A stretch of 64,000 nucleotides of DNA from Myxococcales bacterium (GTDB taxonomy: Bacteria > Myxococcota_A > Polyangia > Haliangiales > Haliangiaceae), in the NCBI GenBank assembly GCA_016717005.1, contig JADJUF010000008.1, forward strand, positions 77,501-141,500, given 5' to 3'. Positions 8,511-17,800 of the stretch are shown here, in pieces. The notes under the pieces are model-generated. The model worked only from the letters and a program-made list of their open reading frames with translations, did not search any database and was not told where the DNA came from. The position numbers and the translations under genes were made by a program. The number at the start of each line of letters is the position of its first letter. The stretch's first letter is position 1.

Positions 8511-10450
8511 CGCGCGCGTGGCGGAGCTCGTCGAGCCCGCCGGCGAGCGTGAGCAGGTGGCCGGCGAGGTTGCCGCTGTCGACGGTCGAGACGTAGCGGG
8601 GCAGCAGCGGCGCCAGCGTCGTGGTGTCGTACCAGTTGAAGAAGTGACCGCGGAAGCGCTCCATCCGATCGAGCGTGTCGAGCGTGCGCGTGGTCCGCAC
8701 GATCAGCTCGCCGGCGGTGACGTAGCCGAAGTCGTAGGCGGCGAGGCTGGCGGTGAGCGACAGCCCGATGTTGGTGGGCGACGTGCGGTGGGCCACGCCG
8801 AGCGGCGGCTCCTCCTGCACGTTGTCGGGGGGCAGGTAGTTGTCCCCGGCGACCACGAAGGTGGTGAAGAACCGCCAGGTCCGGCGGGCGAGCCCGTGCA
8901 GGAACAGCTCCTCGGTCGGTGACAGCGCCGGCTGGGCGCGCGCGACCGGTCGGCTGAGCCACCACGCGAACACCGGGGCCACCGCCCACGCGGCCAGCAC
9001 CAGCGCGGCCGGCGCCAGCGCGGCCGGCGCCAGCGCGGCCAGCACCCCGGCCGAGCTCAGGGCCACCGCCGGGCCGACCCAGCCGGCGACGAACGCGCCG
9101 CGCAGGGTCGGCGGGCCGCCGCGCTGGGCGTCGGCGTTGGTGCGCCACTGCAGCAGGTGTTGCCCGGTGACGAGCATGCGGCCGGCGGTGCGGAAGATCG
9201 CGTCGAGCGACAGCAGCGCCTCGAACGGCAGGCTGGCCAGCGCGAAGGCCTCGCGGCCGAGCTGCCGGGCGAGGCTGCGCGCGGTGTCGCGGAGGTGGCG
9301 GCCGCGGGCCTGCTGCTTGGGGCGCCGGGCGAGCGCGGCCGCGCTGACCAGCAGGCCCGGCACGACCAGGATCGCGACCACCGCCAGCGTCGCGCCGAGC
9401 GCGGCGCCAGGCTGCGTCCAGCCGATCAGCACCAGCGCGAGCAGCGCGATCGGCACGACGCTGCGCCGGAGGTTGTCGAGCACCTTCCACTGCGACAGCC
9501 CGGAGATCGGGTTCCGGTACGAGGCCTTCGCCCCCGGCACGCGCCGCCGCAGCCACGCCACGATCTGCCAGTCGCCGCGGGTCCAGCGGTGGCGCCGGTT
9601 GACGTCGGCGGCGTGGGTCGAGGGGTAGTCCTCGATCAGGATCACGTCGCTGACCAGGCCGGCGCGGGCGTACGCGCCCTCGAGCAGATCGTGGCTGAGG
9701 ATGTGATTCTCGGGCAGCCGGCCGGCCAGCGCGCGCCGCAGCGTGTCGACGTCGTAGATGCCCTTGCCGACGAACGAGCCCTCGTCGAAGACGTCCTGGT
9801 ACACGTCCGAGACCGCGCGGGTGTACGGATCGATGCCGGGCTCGCCGCCGAACCAGCGGGCGAAGCGCGAGCGGGCGATGCTGGCCATGCTGGCGCCGAC
9901 CCGGGGCTGCAGGATCGCGTAGCCCGCGGTGACCCGGCCGAGCGCGTCGTCGAAGTGGGGCCGGTTGAGCGGGTGGGCGAGGGTCGCGGCCAGGAGGTGG
10001 GCCGCCTCGCGCGGCAGCGCGGTGTCGCTGTCGAGGGCGATCACGTACCGTACGCCGGCGAGCCGGTCGACCGGGCCGACGACGGTGTCGAAGCGCGCGA
10101 GGTCGCCGCGCAGCGCCTCGTTGAGCTCCTCGAGCTTGCCGCGCTTGCGCTCCCAGCCCATCCACAGCCGCTCGCGCGGGTTCCAGCAGCGCTTGCGGTG
10201 GAGCAGGAAGAAGCCGCCGTCGCCGGGGTAGCGCGCGTTGAGCGCGTCGATCGCACCGCGCGCGCGCAGCAGCAGCGCGGCGTCGCCCTCGGCCTGCTCG
10301 GTGGCGGCGTCGCGGAAGTCGGTGACGAGCGCGAAGCCGAGGTTGGGGTCGCGGTTGGCGAGGAACCGGATCTCGAGCGCCTCGACCAGCTCGTCGACCT
10401 CGGCGGCGTCGGTGAGCATGGTCGGGACCGCGACCAGCGTGCGCTGGGCC
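8511..10450 (-). CDS. ndvB: Cyclic beta-1,2-glucan synthase, central segment (GT84 glycosyltransferase)
   Basis: Middle part of the broken gene, in a different frame from its neighbours. It carries the GT84 glycosyltransferase domain that polymerises glucose from UDP-glucose. The catalytic signature is visible: ALDSDTALPREA (DxD-type), SHDLLEGAYARAG, and the RHRWTRGDW motif of processive enzymes. Hydrophobic segments follow, consistent with a polytopic inner-membrane enzyme. The segment ends entering the next catalytic region (LPPDN...SPTNIGLSLTASLAAYDFGY). On the 5' side two single-base changes within about 15 nt near 10450-10470 restore an expected GIP.AQRTLVAVPTML join. All domains are otherwise well preserved, so I read this as one functional gene with sequence errors. 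Confidence 0.85.
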
Positions 10451-10469
10451 GCGGGATGCCCGCGCGAAG

Positions 10470-11936
10470 TCGAGCCGCGGCAGCACCGCCGGATGGATCA
10501 GCATCGTCGCGGCCCAGTGGACCAGCGCGATCGCGATCTGGCTGGCGCACAGCGCGAGCACCGCCAGCCACGCGATCGCGAGCCAGCCCCCGTGGCCGAG
10601 CGGGACCAGCGCGGCCAGCCCGACGGTGGCGGCGGCGGTCGCCAGGACGACCGCGCCGCCGTAGGCGGTGTGGCGGGCGCGCTGGAGCCCGCGTCGGAGC
10701 CGCAGGCGCACCGGGCGGCGCATCCCGGCGACGCGCTCGAGCTCGCCCCGGCCGCGATCGATCAGGAACCAGCCGACGTGCGCGGTGCGGCCGGCGCCGG
10801 CGGCGGCGAGCGCCAGCGCCGCGCGCGCGATCTCGACCTCGGTCAGGGCGCTGCGCCGGGCGATGTCCTCGACGACGTGGCGGTAGCGGTCGCGGGTGGC
10901 GAAGTCCATCGCCGGGTAGGCCCCGGCCGGATCGCCGCGCAGCGCGCGCTCGACGACGCTCATCGACTCGACGAAGACCCGCCAGTCGGTGGCGACCAGG
11001 AAGCGCAGGCTGCCGATGCTGTTGCCGATCGAGACCTGATCGGCGGCCTGGGTCTGGCTGGCCTGCTGGAAGACCTGCTCGATGGTCTGGCCCTGTTCGG
11101 CCAGGCGCTGCTCGAGCCACGCCGCCGGGAGCGCGAGCGCGGCGCCGTGACCGCGGAGGCGGCTGGCCAGCTCGGCCAGGAACGGATCGGTCAGCGCCGG
11201 CGCGTCCTCGACCATGTCGGCCAGGACCAGCACGACCTGCGCCGGATCGCCGAGCCCGACCTCGGTCATCCGCTCGACCCAGCCGGCGGCGCGCTCGCGG
11301 TCGCGGCGGCCGGCGGCGACCGCGGACACCACCCGCCGCAGGTTCTCGAGCAGCGCCAGACGCAGCATGATCGGGATCGCCCACAGCTCGCCGAGGCGCA
11401 GCGGCGCGATGACCTGGTACGCGCCGATGAACGCGCTCAGCCCGTCGCTGTCGACCCGCCCGTGGGCGTGCGAGATCAGCTCGAGCGCGAGGTCGTAGAC
11501 CCGGGGCGTGTCGGGGCGGGCGGCGTTGGCGAGCCGCGGCAGCTGGCGGCTGTAGGAGCGCGGCAGGTGCAGGCGCGCGGTCTGGATCTGCTCCTCGATC
11601 AGCGGGTAGTTGTCGATGAACCACTCGGCGGCCGGCGTGATCCGGCGGCCTCGGGCGACCGCGTCGGTGATCAGCGCGTAGGCGTCGGCGAGCGCGGCCT
11701 GGTTCTCGCCGAGCCGCGCCAGCAGCCGGTCGGGGCCGCGGCGGCGCGCGACGTCGAGCTCGTGCCAGCCCGCCATCTTCGTCGCGTGGCGGGCGAGCTG
11801 ATCGACGCTGAACAGCTCGGCCCGGATCGGCGCGCGCGCGCCCGCCGGGTCGCGCGCCCCGTCGACCGAGGTCTCGCCCGGCGGCGACCGTGGCTTGCGG
11901 TGTCGTCTCCCCCGGCGCCGCCGCCAGCACGCTCAC
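10470..11936 (-). CDS. ndvB: Cyclic beta-1,2-glucan synthase, N-terminal segment
   Basis: N-terminal part, cytoplasmic then membrane-spanning (strong hydrophobic segments encoded around 10520-10660). Known Cgs proteins start glucan chains on their own N-terminal region. The ELFSVDQLARHA motif just before an ATG at 11776 matches the conserved Cgs N terminus, so that ATG is too late. A one-base change in the GGG near 11884 links this frame to a GTG at 11936, which I take as the likely start. The divergent intergenic space upstream contains a 20-bp tandem array. Cyclic beta-1,2-glucans are best known as periplasmic osmolytes of Rhizobiales; a role in osmoregulation or the envelope here is inference. 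Confidence 0.78.
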
Positions 11937-12044
11937 GGACGATCGCGATTCATCTCCGGTAGATACCCCGCGAATCCGGCCTTGTCTGACGCAAAAGATT
12001 CGTGGCTTCGTCATTGACGGCGACGCAGCGTCGGTGGTCGACGG

Positions 12045-12346
12045 GCGCCGTCGACGGTCGTGGCGCGCTGTCGACGGTCGCCGCGCGTCGTCGCGCGTTG
12101 CCGACGGTCGCCGCGCGTTGTCGACGGTCGCCGCGCGTCGTCGACGGTCGCCGCGCGTCGTCGACGGTCGCCGCGCGTTGCCGACGGTCGCCGCGCGTCG
12201 CCGCGCGTTGTCGACGGTCGCCGCGCGTCGTCGACGGTCGCCGCGCGTTGCCGACGGTCGCCGCGCGTCGTCGACGGTCGCCGCGCGTTGCCGACGGTCG
12301 CCGTGCGTGCCGACGGTCGCCGTGCGTGCCGACGGTCGTCACGCGG
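12045..12346. repeat. 20-bp GC-rich tandem array between divergent genes
   Basis: The 507-bp gap between the glucan synthase start and the CDF transporter holds about 14 units of TCGACGGTCGCCGCGCGTYG. The period is 20 bp (visible at 12121-12180), with occasional 10-bp half units (CGCCGCGCGT) and a final run of 19-bp variants with GTGCGTG. The unit length keeps all frames open, so the long frames across it are not genes. The region upstream of the array (11937-12044) is less repetitive and would hold any glucan synthase promoter. Confidence 0.92.
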
Positions 12347-12443
12347 CGCCGCCGGTGCTGACGGCGCCGGGTGCGCCGCGGCGGGTGTCGCGGTCGCCGG
12401 GGCCGGGTCCCGGGCGCCGACCTGATGTATATACCCGGCCCCG

Positions 12444-13477
12444 ATGGCGACGCCTGCCTCCCCGATCAAGGCCGTGCTCGCGGCGCTGGCCGCGAACCTG
12501 TTCGTCGCGATCATCAAGCTGATCGCGTTCCTGCTGTCCGGCTCGGGCGCGATGCTGTCGGAGGCGATCCACAGCGCCGCGGACACCGGCAACCAGCTGC
12601 TCCTGTTCTTCGGCCTGCGCCGCAGCGCGCGCGAGGCCGACGACCGCTTCCACTACGGCTACGCCGGCGAGCGCTTCGTCTTCGGCATGCTGTCGGCGGC
12701 CGGCATCTTCTTCGTCGGCTGCGGCGTCACCGTCTACCACGGCGTCACCGCGCTCCAGCACCCGCACATGCCCGAGCTGAGCGCGGTGACCTTCGTGGTG
12801 CTCGGCGCCCCTCGTTCGTGATCGAGGGCGGCGTGCTGCTCTACGCCATCCGCACGCTCGCCCGCGGGCGCGGCGAGCTGCCGTTCTTCCAGTACGTCCG
12901 CGAGCGCGCCGACCCGGCGACGGTCGCGATCCTGCTCGAGGACGGCGCCGCGGTGCTCGGCCTGCTCTTCGCGGGCGGCGGCATCATCGCCGCCTACGTC
13001 ACCGGCGATCCGGCCTGGGACGCGGTCGGCTCGATCGTGGTCGGGGTCGTGCTCGGCGCCGTCGCGGTCCACCTGGTGTTCGCCAACCGCGAGCTCTTGC
13101 TCGGGCGCTCGGTGCCCGAGGGCATCGAGGACCGCTTCACCGAGATCCTGCTGCGGCGCCCCGGGATCCGGGCGGTGCGCGACGTCAAGACCCGGCAGCT
13201 CACGCCGGAGCTGTTCACGTTCAAGGCCGAGATCGTGCTCGAGGACGAGCACCTGGCCCGGCTGCTCGACGGGGCCGTGCCGACGACCCCGGCGGCCCTC
13301 GACGGCGCCGCCCGGGCCCCGACGATGCGGCGGATCGCGACCGCGGCGATCCACGCGGTGGCCGCCGAGATCCAGGCGACCGAGCGCGCGGTGCGGGTCG
13401 AGATCCCGCAGGCGACGCACATCGATCTCGAGATCGCCGACCCCACGCCCGACCCCGACGACGCCGTCAAGATCTGA
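12444..13477 (+). CDS. Cation diffusion facilitator (CDF) family transporter, frame interrupted
   Basis: About 344 aa when the frame break is bridged. CDF proteins export Zn2+, Fe2+, Mn2+ or related ions as dimers in the inner membrane in exchange for protons. The first part has LSGSGAMLSEAIHSAADTGN, the TM2 HxxxD-type metal site with conserved acidic and His residues, followed by GLRRSAREAD and HYGY. The second part supplies later membrane helices and the cytoplasmic C-terminal domain. At 12808-12811 four C's stand where five would give the expected continuation (APSFVIEGG); without it the frame stops within a few codons. It starts at ATG 12444 soon after the 20-bp array. The exact metal cannot be told. 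Confidence 0.82.
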
Positions 13478-13502
13478 GCCGCCGGCGCGGCCCCGCCGAC
13501 GC

Positions 13503-15056
13503 TCAGCGGGCGTAGTCGGAGGCGCGGGTCTCGCGCACGACCACGACGCGGATCTGGCCGGGGTACGACGACTCGGACTCGATCGCCCGGGCCAGGTCGC
13601 GCGACAGCACGATCGCCTGGGCGTCGTCGACCTGATCGCTCTGGACCATCACCCGGACCTCGCGCCCGGCCTGCAGCGCGAACGCCTTGCCGACGCCGTC
13701 GAAGCGCTGGCAGATGGCCTCGACGTCGTCGAGCCGCTTGATGTACGAGGCCAGGGTCTCGCGCCGGGCGCCGGGCCGGGCCGCCGACAGCTGGTTGGCG
13801 GCCGCGACCACGTGATCGAGGATCGACGTCGCGGGCACGGTGCCGTGGTGCGCGGCGATCGCGGACACGACCTTGGGCGACTCGCCGTGCTTGCGCGCCA
13901 GCTGCGCGCCGATGTCGGCGTGGTCGCCCTCCTGCTCGTGGTCGACGCCCTTGCCGATGTCGTGCAGGAGGCCGGCCCGGCGGGCCAGCTTGACGTTGAG
14001 GCCCAGCTCGCCGGCCATGATGCCGGCGAGGTACCCGACCTCGACCGAGTGGGCCAGCAGGTTCTGGGCGTACGACGACCGCATCTTGAGCTGCCCGAGC
14101 AGGCGCACCAGCTCGGGGTGGACCCGGTGGATGCCGAGATCGAACGCCGCCTGCTCGCCGGCCTCGCGGCAGACCTTGTCGACGTCCTTCTCGGCCTTGC
14201 GCACCACCTCCTCGATCCGGGTCGGGTGGATGCGGCCGTCGGCGACCAGCGCGCCGATCGCGAGCCGCGCGATCTCGCGTCGGACCGGGTTGAAGCACGG
14301 ATCGTGATCGCCTCCTGGGTGTCATCGATGATCATGTCGATGCCGGTCGCCGCCTCGAGCGCGCGGATGTTGCGGCCCTCGCGGCCGATGAGCCGGCCCT
14401 TGAGGTCATCGGAGGGGAGGGGCACGACCGCGATCGTGCGCTCGTGCACGAACTCGCTGGCGTAGCGCTGGATCGCGGTCGCGATGACGGTCTTGGCGCG
14501 CGCCTGGCTCTCGCGCTCGGCCTCGTCGGTGATGGGCTTGATCTCGGCGGCGGCGGCGGCCTGGGCCTCGGCGGACGGCGTCCTCGAGCCGGGCCCGGGC
14601 GGCCTCGGCCGACAGGCCGGCGACCTCCTCGAGCCGGGTCTTGGCGGCGGCCTGGGCGGCCTCGGCCTTCTCGAGCGCGGCGTCGACCTGCTTGGTCTTG
14701 CCCTCGGCCGAGCGCTCGCGCTTGTCGAGCTCGGCGCCGCGGCGCTCGCCGTCCTTGCGCTGCCGATCGAGCTCGCGCTCCCGGGTGGTCAGGCCCTCCT
14801 CGCGCTTGCGCAGCTCGTCGCGCCGCTGCCGCAGCTCGTCGTCGAGCTCGCTCTTGCGCTTGGCGGCCAGCTCCTGGCCGGCCAGCTCGGCGGCCTTCTT
14901 GATCCCGGCGGCCTCGGCCTCGGCCGCGGTCCGCAGCTTGGCGACGGTCTCGTCGGCCACGCCGGCGTCGCCGGCGCCGCTGCGGCCGGCGCGCCCGAGC
15001 ACGAGCCCGAGCACCGCGCCGCCGATGATGGCGACGATCACATAGACGATGGTCAT
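13503..15056 (-). CDS. rny: Ribonuclease Y, frame interrupted twice
   Basis: About 518 aa when bridged, the usual length of RNase Y, the membrane-anchored endoribonuclease that starts mRNA decay. One N-terminal membrane helix (about 3-22, GGAVLGLVLGR) leads into a long charged coiled coil (about 40-190). A KH domain follows with KGRLIGREGRNIR (about 215) and an HD hydrolase domain with LLHDIGKG...HHG (about 365). The protein ends with the conserved PGQIRV.VVRE. Breaks lie near 14578 (LEDAVR|AEAQ) and near 14297 (ITIR|FNPVRREIA). Both are one-base changes and every domain is otherwise intact. The ATG overlaps the stop of the upstream cyclo-ligase gene, so the two are translationally coupled. 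Confidence 0.88.
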
Positions 15057-15598
15057 GGGGGCGAACCTCGTCGGGCGCGCGCGGCGCCCGCGGACAACGC
15101 GACCTCGGTCGCGATCATGTGGACAGGCACGTCGTGGGGCGAGGGCGCCAGGTGGTCGACGAGCTGCAGCTCGAACACCAGGCCGATCCGCAGCGCGCCG
15201 ACGCAAGCGGGGAGGGTGCGATCGTAGTGCCCGGCGCCCCAGCCGAGCCGGTTGCCGCGCCGGTCGAGCACCAGCGCCGGGACGATGACGGCCGCGAGGC
15301 GGTCGAGGCCGACCTCGGGGCACGCCTCGGGCGGCTCGGGGATCTGCCAGCGCCCGACCGGGACCAGGGCGTCGGGGCTCGCGAGCCGGAACTGCAGCGC
15401 CACCCGGCCCGGGCGCACGACCGGGTACGCCAGCGCGACCCCGCGGGCCAGGAGCCCGGCCGCGATCGCCGTGGTCGCGAGCTCGCCGCGCATCGCGCTG
15501 TAGAGCGCCACGACCGCGCCGGCCGGGACCTCGGCCAGCCCCGCCAGCGCGTGGGCGCAGGCGGCCGCGGTCGCGGTGGTCCGAGCGTCCCCGGACAA
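15053..15598 (-). CDS. 5-formyltetrahydrofolate cyclo-ligase
   Basis: ATP-dependent conversion of 5-formyl-THF to 5,10-methenyl-THF, a folate salvage step. The family signature is clear near the C terminus: VLDRRGNRLGWGAGHYDRTL. YSAMRGELAT and YPVVRPGR match the substrate and ATP sites. As read the frame begins at a weak TTG within an RRAARAALSGDAR string typical of the family N terminus, so the true start lies upstream. A GTG at 15669 would serve if one base near 15640-15660 is wrong. The stop overlaps the rny ATG by four bases (ATGA). Together with glyA, folC and purN it makes the window rich in one-carbon genes. Confidence 0.82.
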   Translation of the reverse strand: MSGDARTTATAAACAHALAGLAEVPAGAVVALYSAMRGELATTAIAAGLLARGVALAYPVVRPGRVALQFRLASPDALVPVGRWQIPEPPEACPEVGLDRLAAVIVPALVLDRRGNRLGWGAGHYDRTLPACVGALRIGLVFELQLVDHLAPSPHDVPVHMIATEVALSAGAARARRGSPP

Positions 15599-15800
15599 GG
15601 CCGCCCGCGCGGCCCGCCGCGTCCCGGGCGACCTGGCGCGTCCGTCCGCGCGACCGCAGGGTCAGCCACGGTGCCCTCGGGCCGCGCGATACGTCTGGCC
15701 GGGACCATGCTCGGCATCATACTTTCGGGCCCCCCTGGATCAAGCGAGCGCGACCAGCTTGCGCGCGAACCCGAGCTTTTTCGCAGCGATCCGCGGCGGC

Positions 15801-16142
15801 TCAGCGCGACGAGTGGGCCGAGAGCACGATGTTGGCGATCTGCCGCCGCGCGTGGTCCTCGAGGTCGTCGAACGAGAAGCCCAGGCCGCCGTGGGGCCCG
15901 GGATCGTGCCGGGCGACCCGCCCGCGCAGCACCAGCTGGCGGTCCCGGAGGTGGACCTCGACCACGCCAGCGGTGCCGATGTCCTCGGTGTGGAGGCCCG
16001 CGAAGAACAGCCCGTGGCGTGACAGGTCGGTCACGACCCCGTGGATCGCGCCGTGGACCGAGCGGTAGGTCGCGGTCAGGCGGACCGGGACACGCTCGGC
16101 GATCCGGCGGTCGGTCACGATCGACCACCCCGGGGCAGGCAT
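15801..16142 (-). CDS. PilZ domain protein (single domain)
   Basis: 113 aa, essentially one PilZ domain. The c-di-GMP signature is visible: RRIAERVPVRL at the start (RxxxR) and VVTDLSRHGLFFAG (D/NxSxxG) about 20 residues later. Such stand-alone PilZ proteins bind cyclic di-GMP and act by partner binding in motility, exopolysaccharide or regulation. The ATG at 16142 directly precedes the domain. It stands between the cyclo-ligase gene (130-bp gap downstream) and the tRNAs upstream, on the minus strand, with no obvious operon partner. Another PilZ protein is encoded at 56685-57305. Confidence 0.85.
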   Translation of the reverse strand: MPAPGWSIVTDRRIAERVPVRLTATYRSVHGAIHGVVTDLSRHGLFFAGLHTEDIGTAGVVEVHLRDRQLVLRGRVARHDPGPHGGLGFSFDDLEDHARRQIANIVLSAHSSR

Positions 16143-16272
16143 CCCACGCTAGAGTCGGGTGCCGGGTACATCGCGCGCGAGGATAGCAAGCGCACCCACT
16201 GTTGCGAAGGTCCCTGGACGGGATCCTTGCAAGCGCCCCGGCCTTGGGGCAGATTGCGTTGCCCCGGAGCTA

Positions 16273-16344
16273 GGTCCCATAGCTCAGCGGTAGAGCAGCG
16301 GCCTTTTAAGCCGTTGGCCGAAGGTTCGAATCCTTCTGGGCTCA
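16273..16344 (+). tRNA. tRNA-Lys (TTT)
   Basis: 72 nt cloverleaf with TA at positions 8-9, D-arm GCTCAGCGGTAGAGC, anticodon loop CTTTTAA inside a GCGGC/GCCGT stem (anticodon TTT), and T-arm GAAGGTTCGAATCCTTC. Acceptor arms are GGTCCCA and TGGGCTC with discriminator A. Pair 3-70 would be T-C, a mismatch, with G-T at 2-71. CCA is not encoded. The mismatch may be a sequence error, because GAGCCCA would pair perfectly. Confidence 0.93.
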
Positions 16345-16353
16345 CGTACTTAC

Positions 16354-16428
<75 letters not shown>

Positions 16429-16521
16429 TCTATTGGTGAACCAAGCCGCCTTCGCCACGCGCCCGCGCCCCGGCGCTGCCGGCGGCCGCCGTCGTCCGTG
16501 GCGCTGGTCTAGGCTACCGGC

Positions 16522-17076
16522 GTGGCGATCCATGACGATGTGGCGGCGGGCGACCTCGCCGCCTTGCGCACGTACCTCGGGGCCGGCGGCGACGTCGACG
16601 CGCGTGACTACCGGAGGTTCACGCTGCTCCATCGAGCGGCGGGGGTGGGTCAGCGCGAGCTGGTGGCGCTGCTGCTCGATCGCGGCGCCGACGCGCGCGC
16701 CCTGAACACGTATGCGGCCACGCCGCTCCACGAGGTCGCGGGCGGTGGCGGCCGGCGTCCTGCCGCCGCCCGCATCGCGATCGTCGAGAGACTGCTCGCC
16801 GCCGGATGCCCCATCGACGCACAAGACTCGACCGGTCGCACCGCGCTCTGGTACGCCGCCGCGACCTCGACCGCCGCGTGGCCGCCCGATGAGGCGCGCG
16901 TTCGCCTCGCCGTGCTCGATGCGCTGCTCGCCCGTGGCGCCGATCGCACCATCGCCGCGAGGGGTACGCAGGGCACGCCGCTCGACGCCGCACACGGCCG
17001 CCATCAGTCGAAGAAGTACGCGCGCGCGTGGCCCGAAGCGGTCGCGGTGCTGTCGCGACCGGCGCGTCGATCGTAG
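16522..17076 (+). CDS. Ankyrin repeat protein
   Basis: 184 aa made of ankyrin repeats: DVAAGDLAALRTYLGAGGDV, then TLLHRAAGVGQRELVALLLD and TPLHEVAGG..., with a final TALWYAA repeat. The repeats give a helical protein-binding surface; the partner is unknown. There is no signal peptide, so it is probably cytoplasmic. The start is GTG at 16522, directly before the first helix; an AGGCTACCGG stretch just upstream is at best a weak ribosome site. It converges with the PEGA-protein gene on the other strand. Confidence 0.8.
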   Translation: MAIHDDVAAGDLAALRTYLGAGGDVDARDYRRFTLLHRAAGVGQRELVALLLDRGADARALNTYAATPLHEVAGGGGRRPAAARIAIVERLLAAGCPIDAQDSTGRTALWYAAATSTAAWPPDEARVRLAVLDALLARGADRTIAARGTQGTPLDAAHGRHQSKKYARAWPEAVAVLSRPARRS

Positions 17077-17145
17077 GCCGTAGCGGCACGCCGCGCGGTC
17101 GCCGTGTCGCGACGCCGACCCCGGTGCCGGCTTGCGGCGGGGCAA

Positions 17146-17800
17146 TCAGCGGCCGGGGGGCGCGCGCGAGCGCCGGGGCGATCGCGAACACCAGATCGCG
17201 CTCGCATGTGACCGTCGTGCGCCACGGCGCGTGGCCGGTGGCGGTGAGCTCGACCGTCACCTGGGATCCGGTGAGGCAGGGGACGCTGGCGAGCAACGGG
17301 GTGGTGCCGCGCTCGACGCCATCGATGATCACGCGGGCGCCCGCTGGCGTGGCGTCGATCGAGAGGTAGGCGGTGGTGCCGGAGCCCGCGCGGGCCCAGG
17401 CATCGGCCGGGGCCTCGCGCGCCTGGCCGTCGCGCGCCGGGCGGAGCAGCCGCGCCCTGCGGTCGAGCGCGTCGTGGATCGCGGGGTAGAAGAAGGCGGC
17501 GGCGAGCAGGAGCGCCAGGACGGCGGTGAGGAGGCGGGCGGCGTCGAGGCCGCGCCCGGGCGGGCGCGCAGCGAGGGTGCGCGTCGGGGCGGCGTCGGGC
17601 GGCGCCGCGGCCAGGAGGTCCGCGGGCGACGCCGGCAAGGGCGATACGACCGCGGTGGCGGTGGCGGACGGCTTCGGCTCTCGCTGGTAGCGCTCCTGGA
17701 TGTACAGGATCTCGTCGGCCCGGCCGAGCTGGACCGGGTCGTCGCCGGGCGAGCCCGCGCCTGCACCGCCATCGGCCGCGCGCGGATCGCGGTCGCTCAT
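17146..17800 (-). CDS. PEGA-domain membrane protein
   Basis: About 218 aa. The N terminus is charged and cytoplasmic. One membrane helix (about residues 88-105, LLTAVLALLLAAAFFYPAI) is followed by a PEGA domain: AYLSIDATPAGARVIIDGVE...GTTPLLASVPC. PEGA domains occur in surface and secretion-linked proteins. As read the frame continues to 16619, but that tail is Arg-rich and lies antisense to the ankyrin gene. Losing or gaining one base in the G6 run at 17155-17160 would end the protein in a TGA at 17146, which I adopt. The start codon overlaps the stop of the ATPase gene (ATGA), so they form an operon. Confidence 0.68.

Noticed and set aside
4275..8552. 1,425-codon plus-strand frame opposite the glucan synthase
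   Set aside because: It is antisense to conserved GH domains and has no recognisable motif; typical GC-rich shadow frame.
16619..17145. C-terminal extension of the PEGA protein
   Set aside because: The tail is Arg-rich and antisense to the ankyrin gene; one base in the G6 run restores a stop at 17146.
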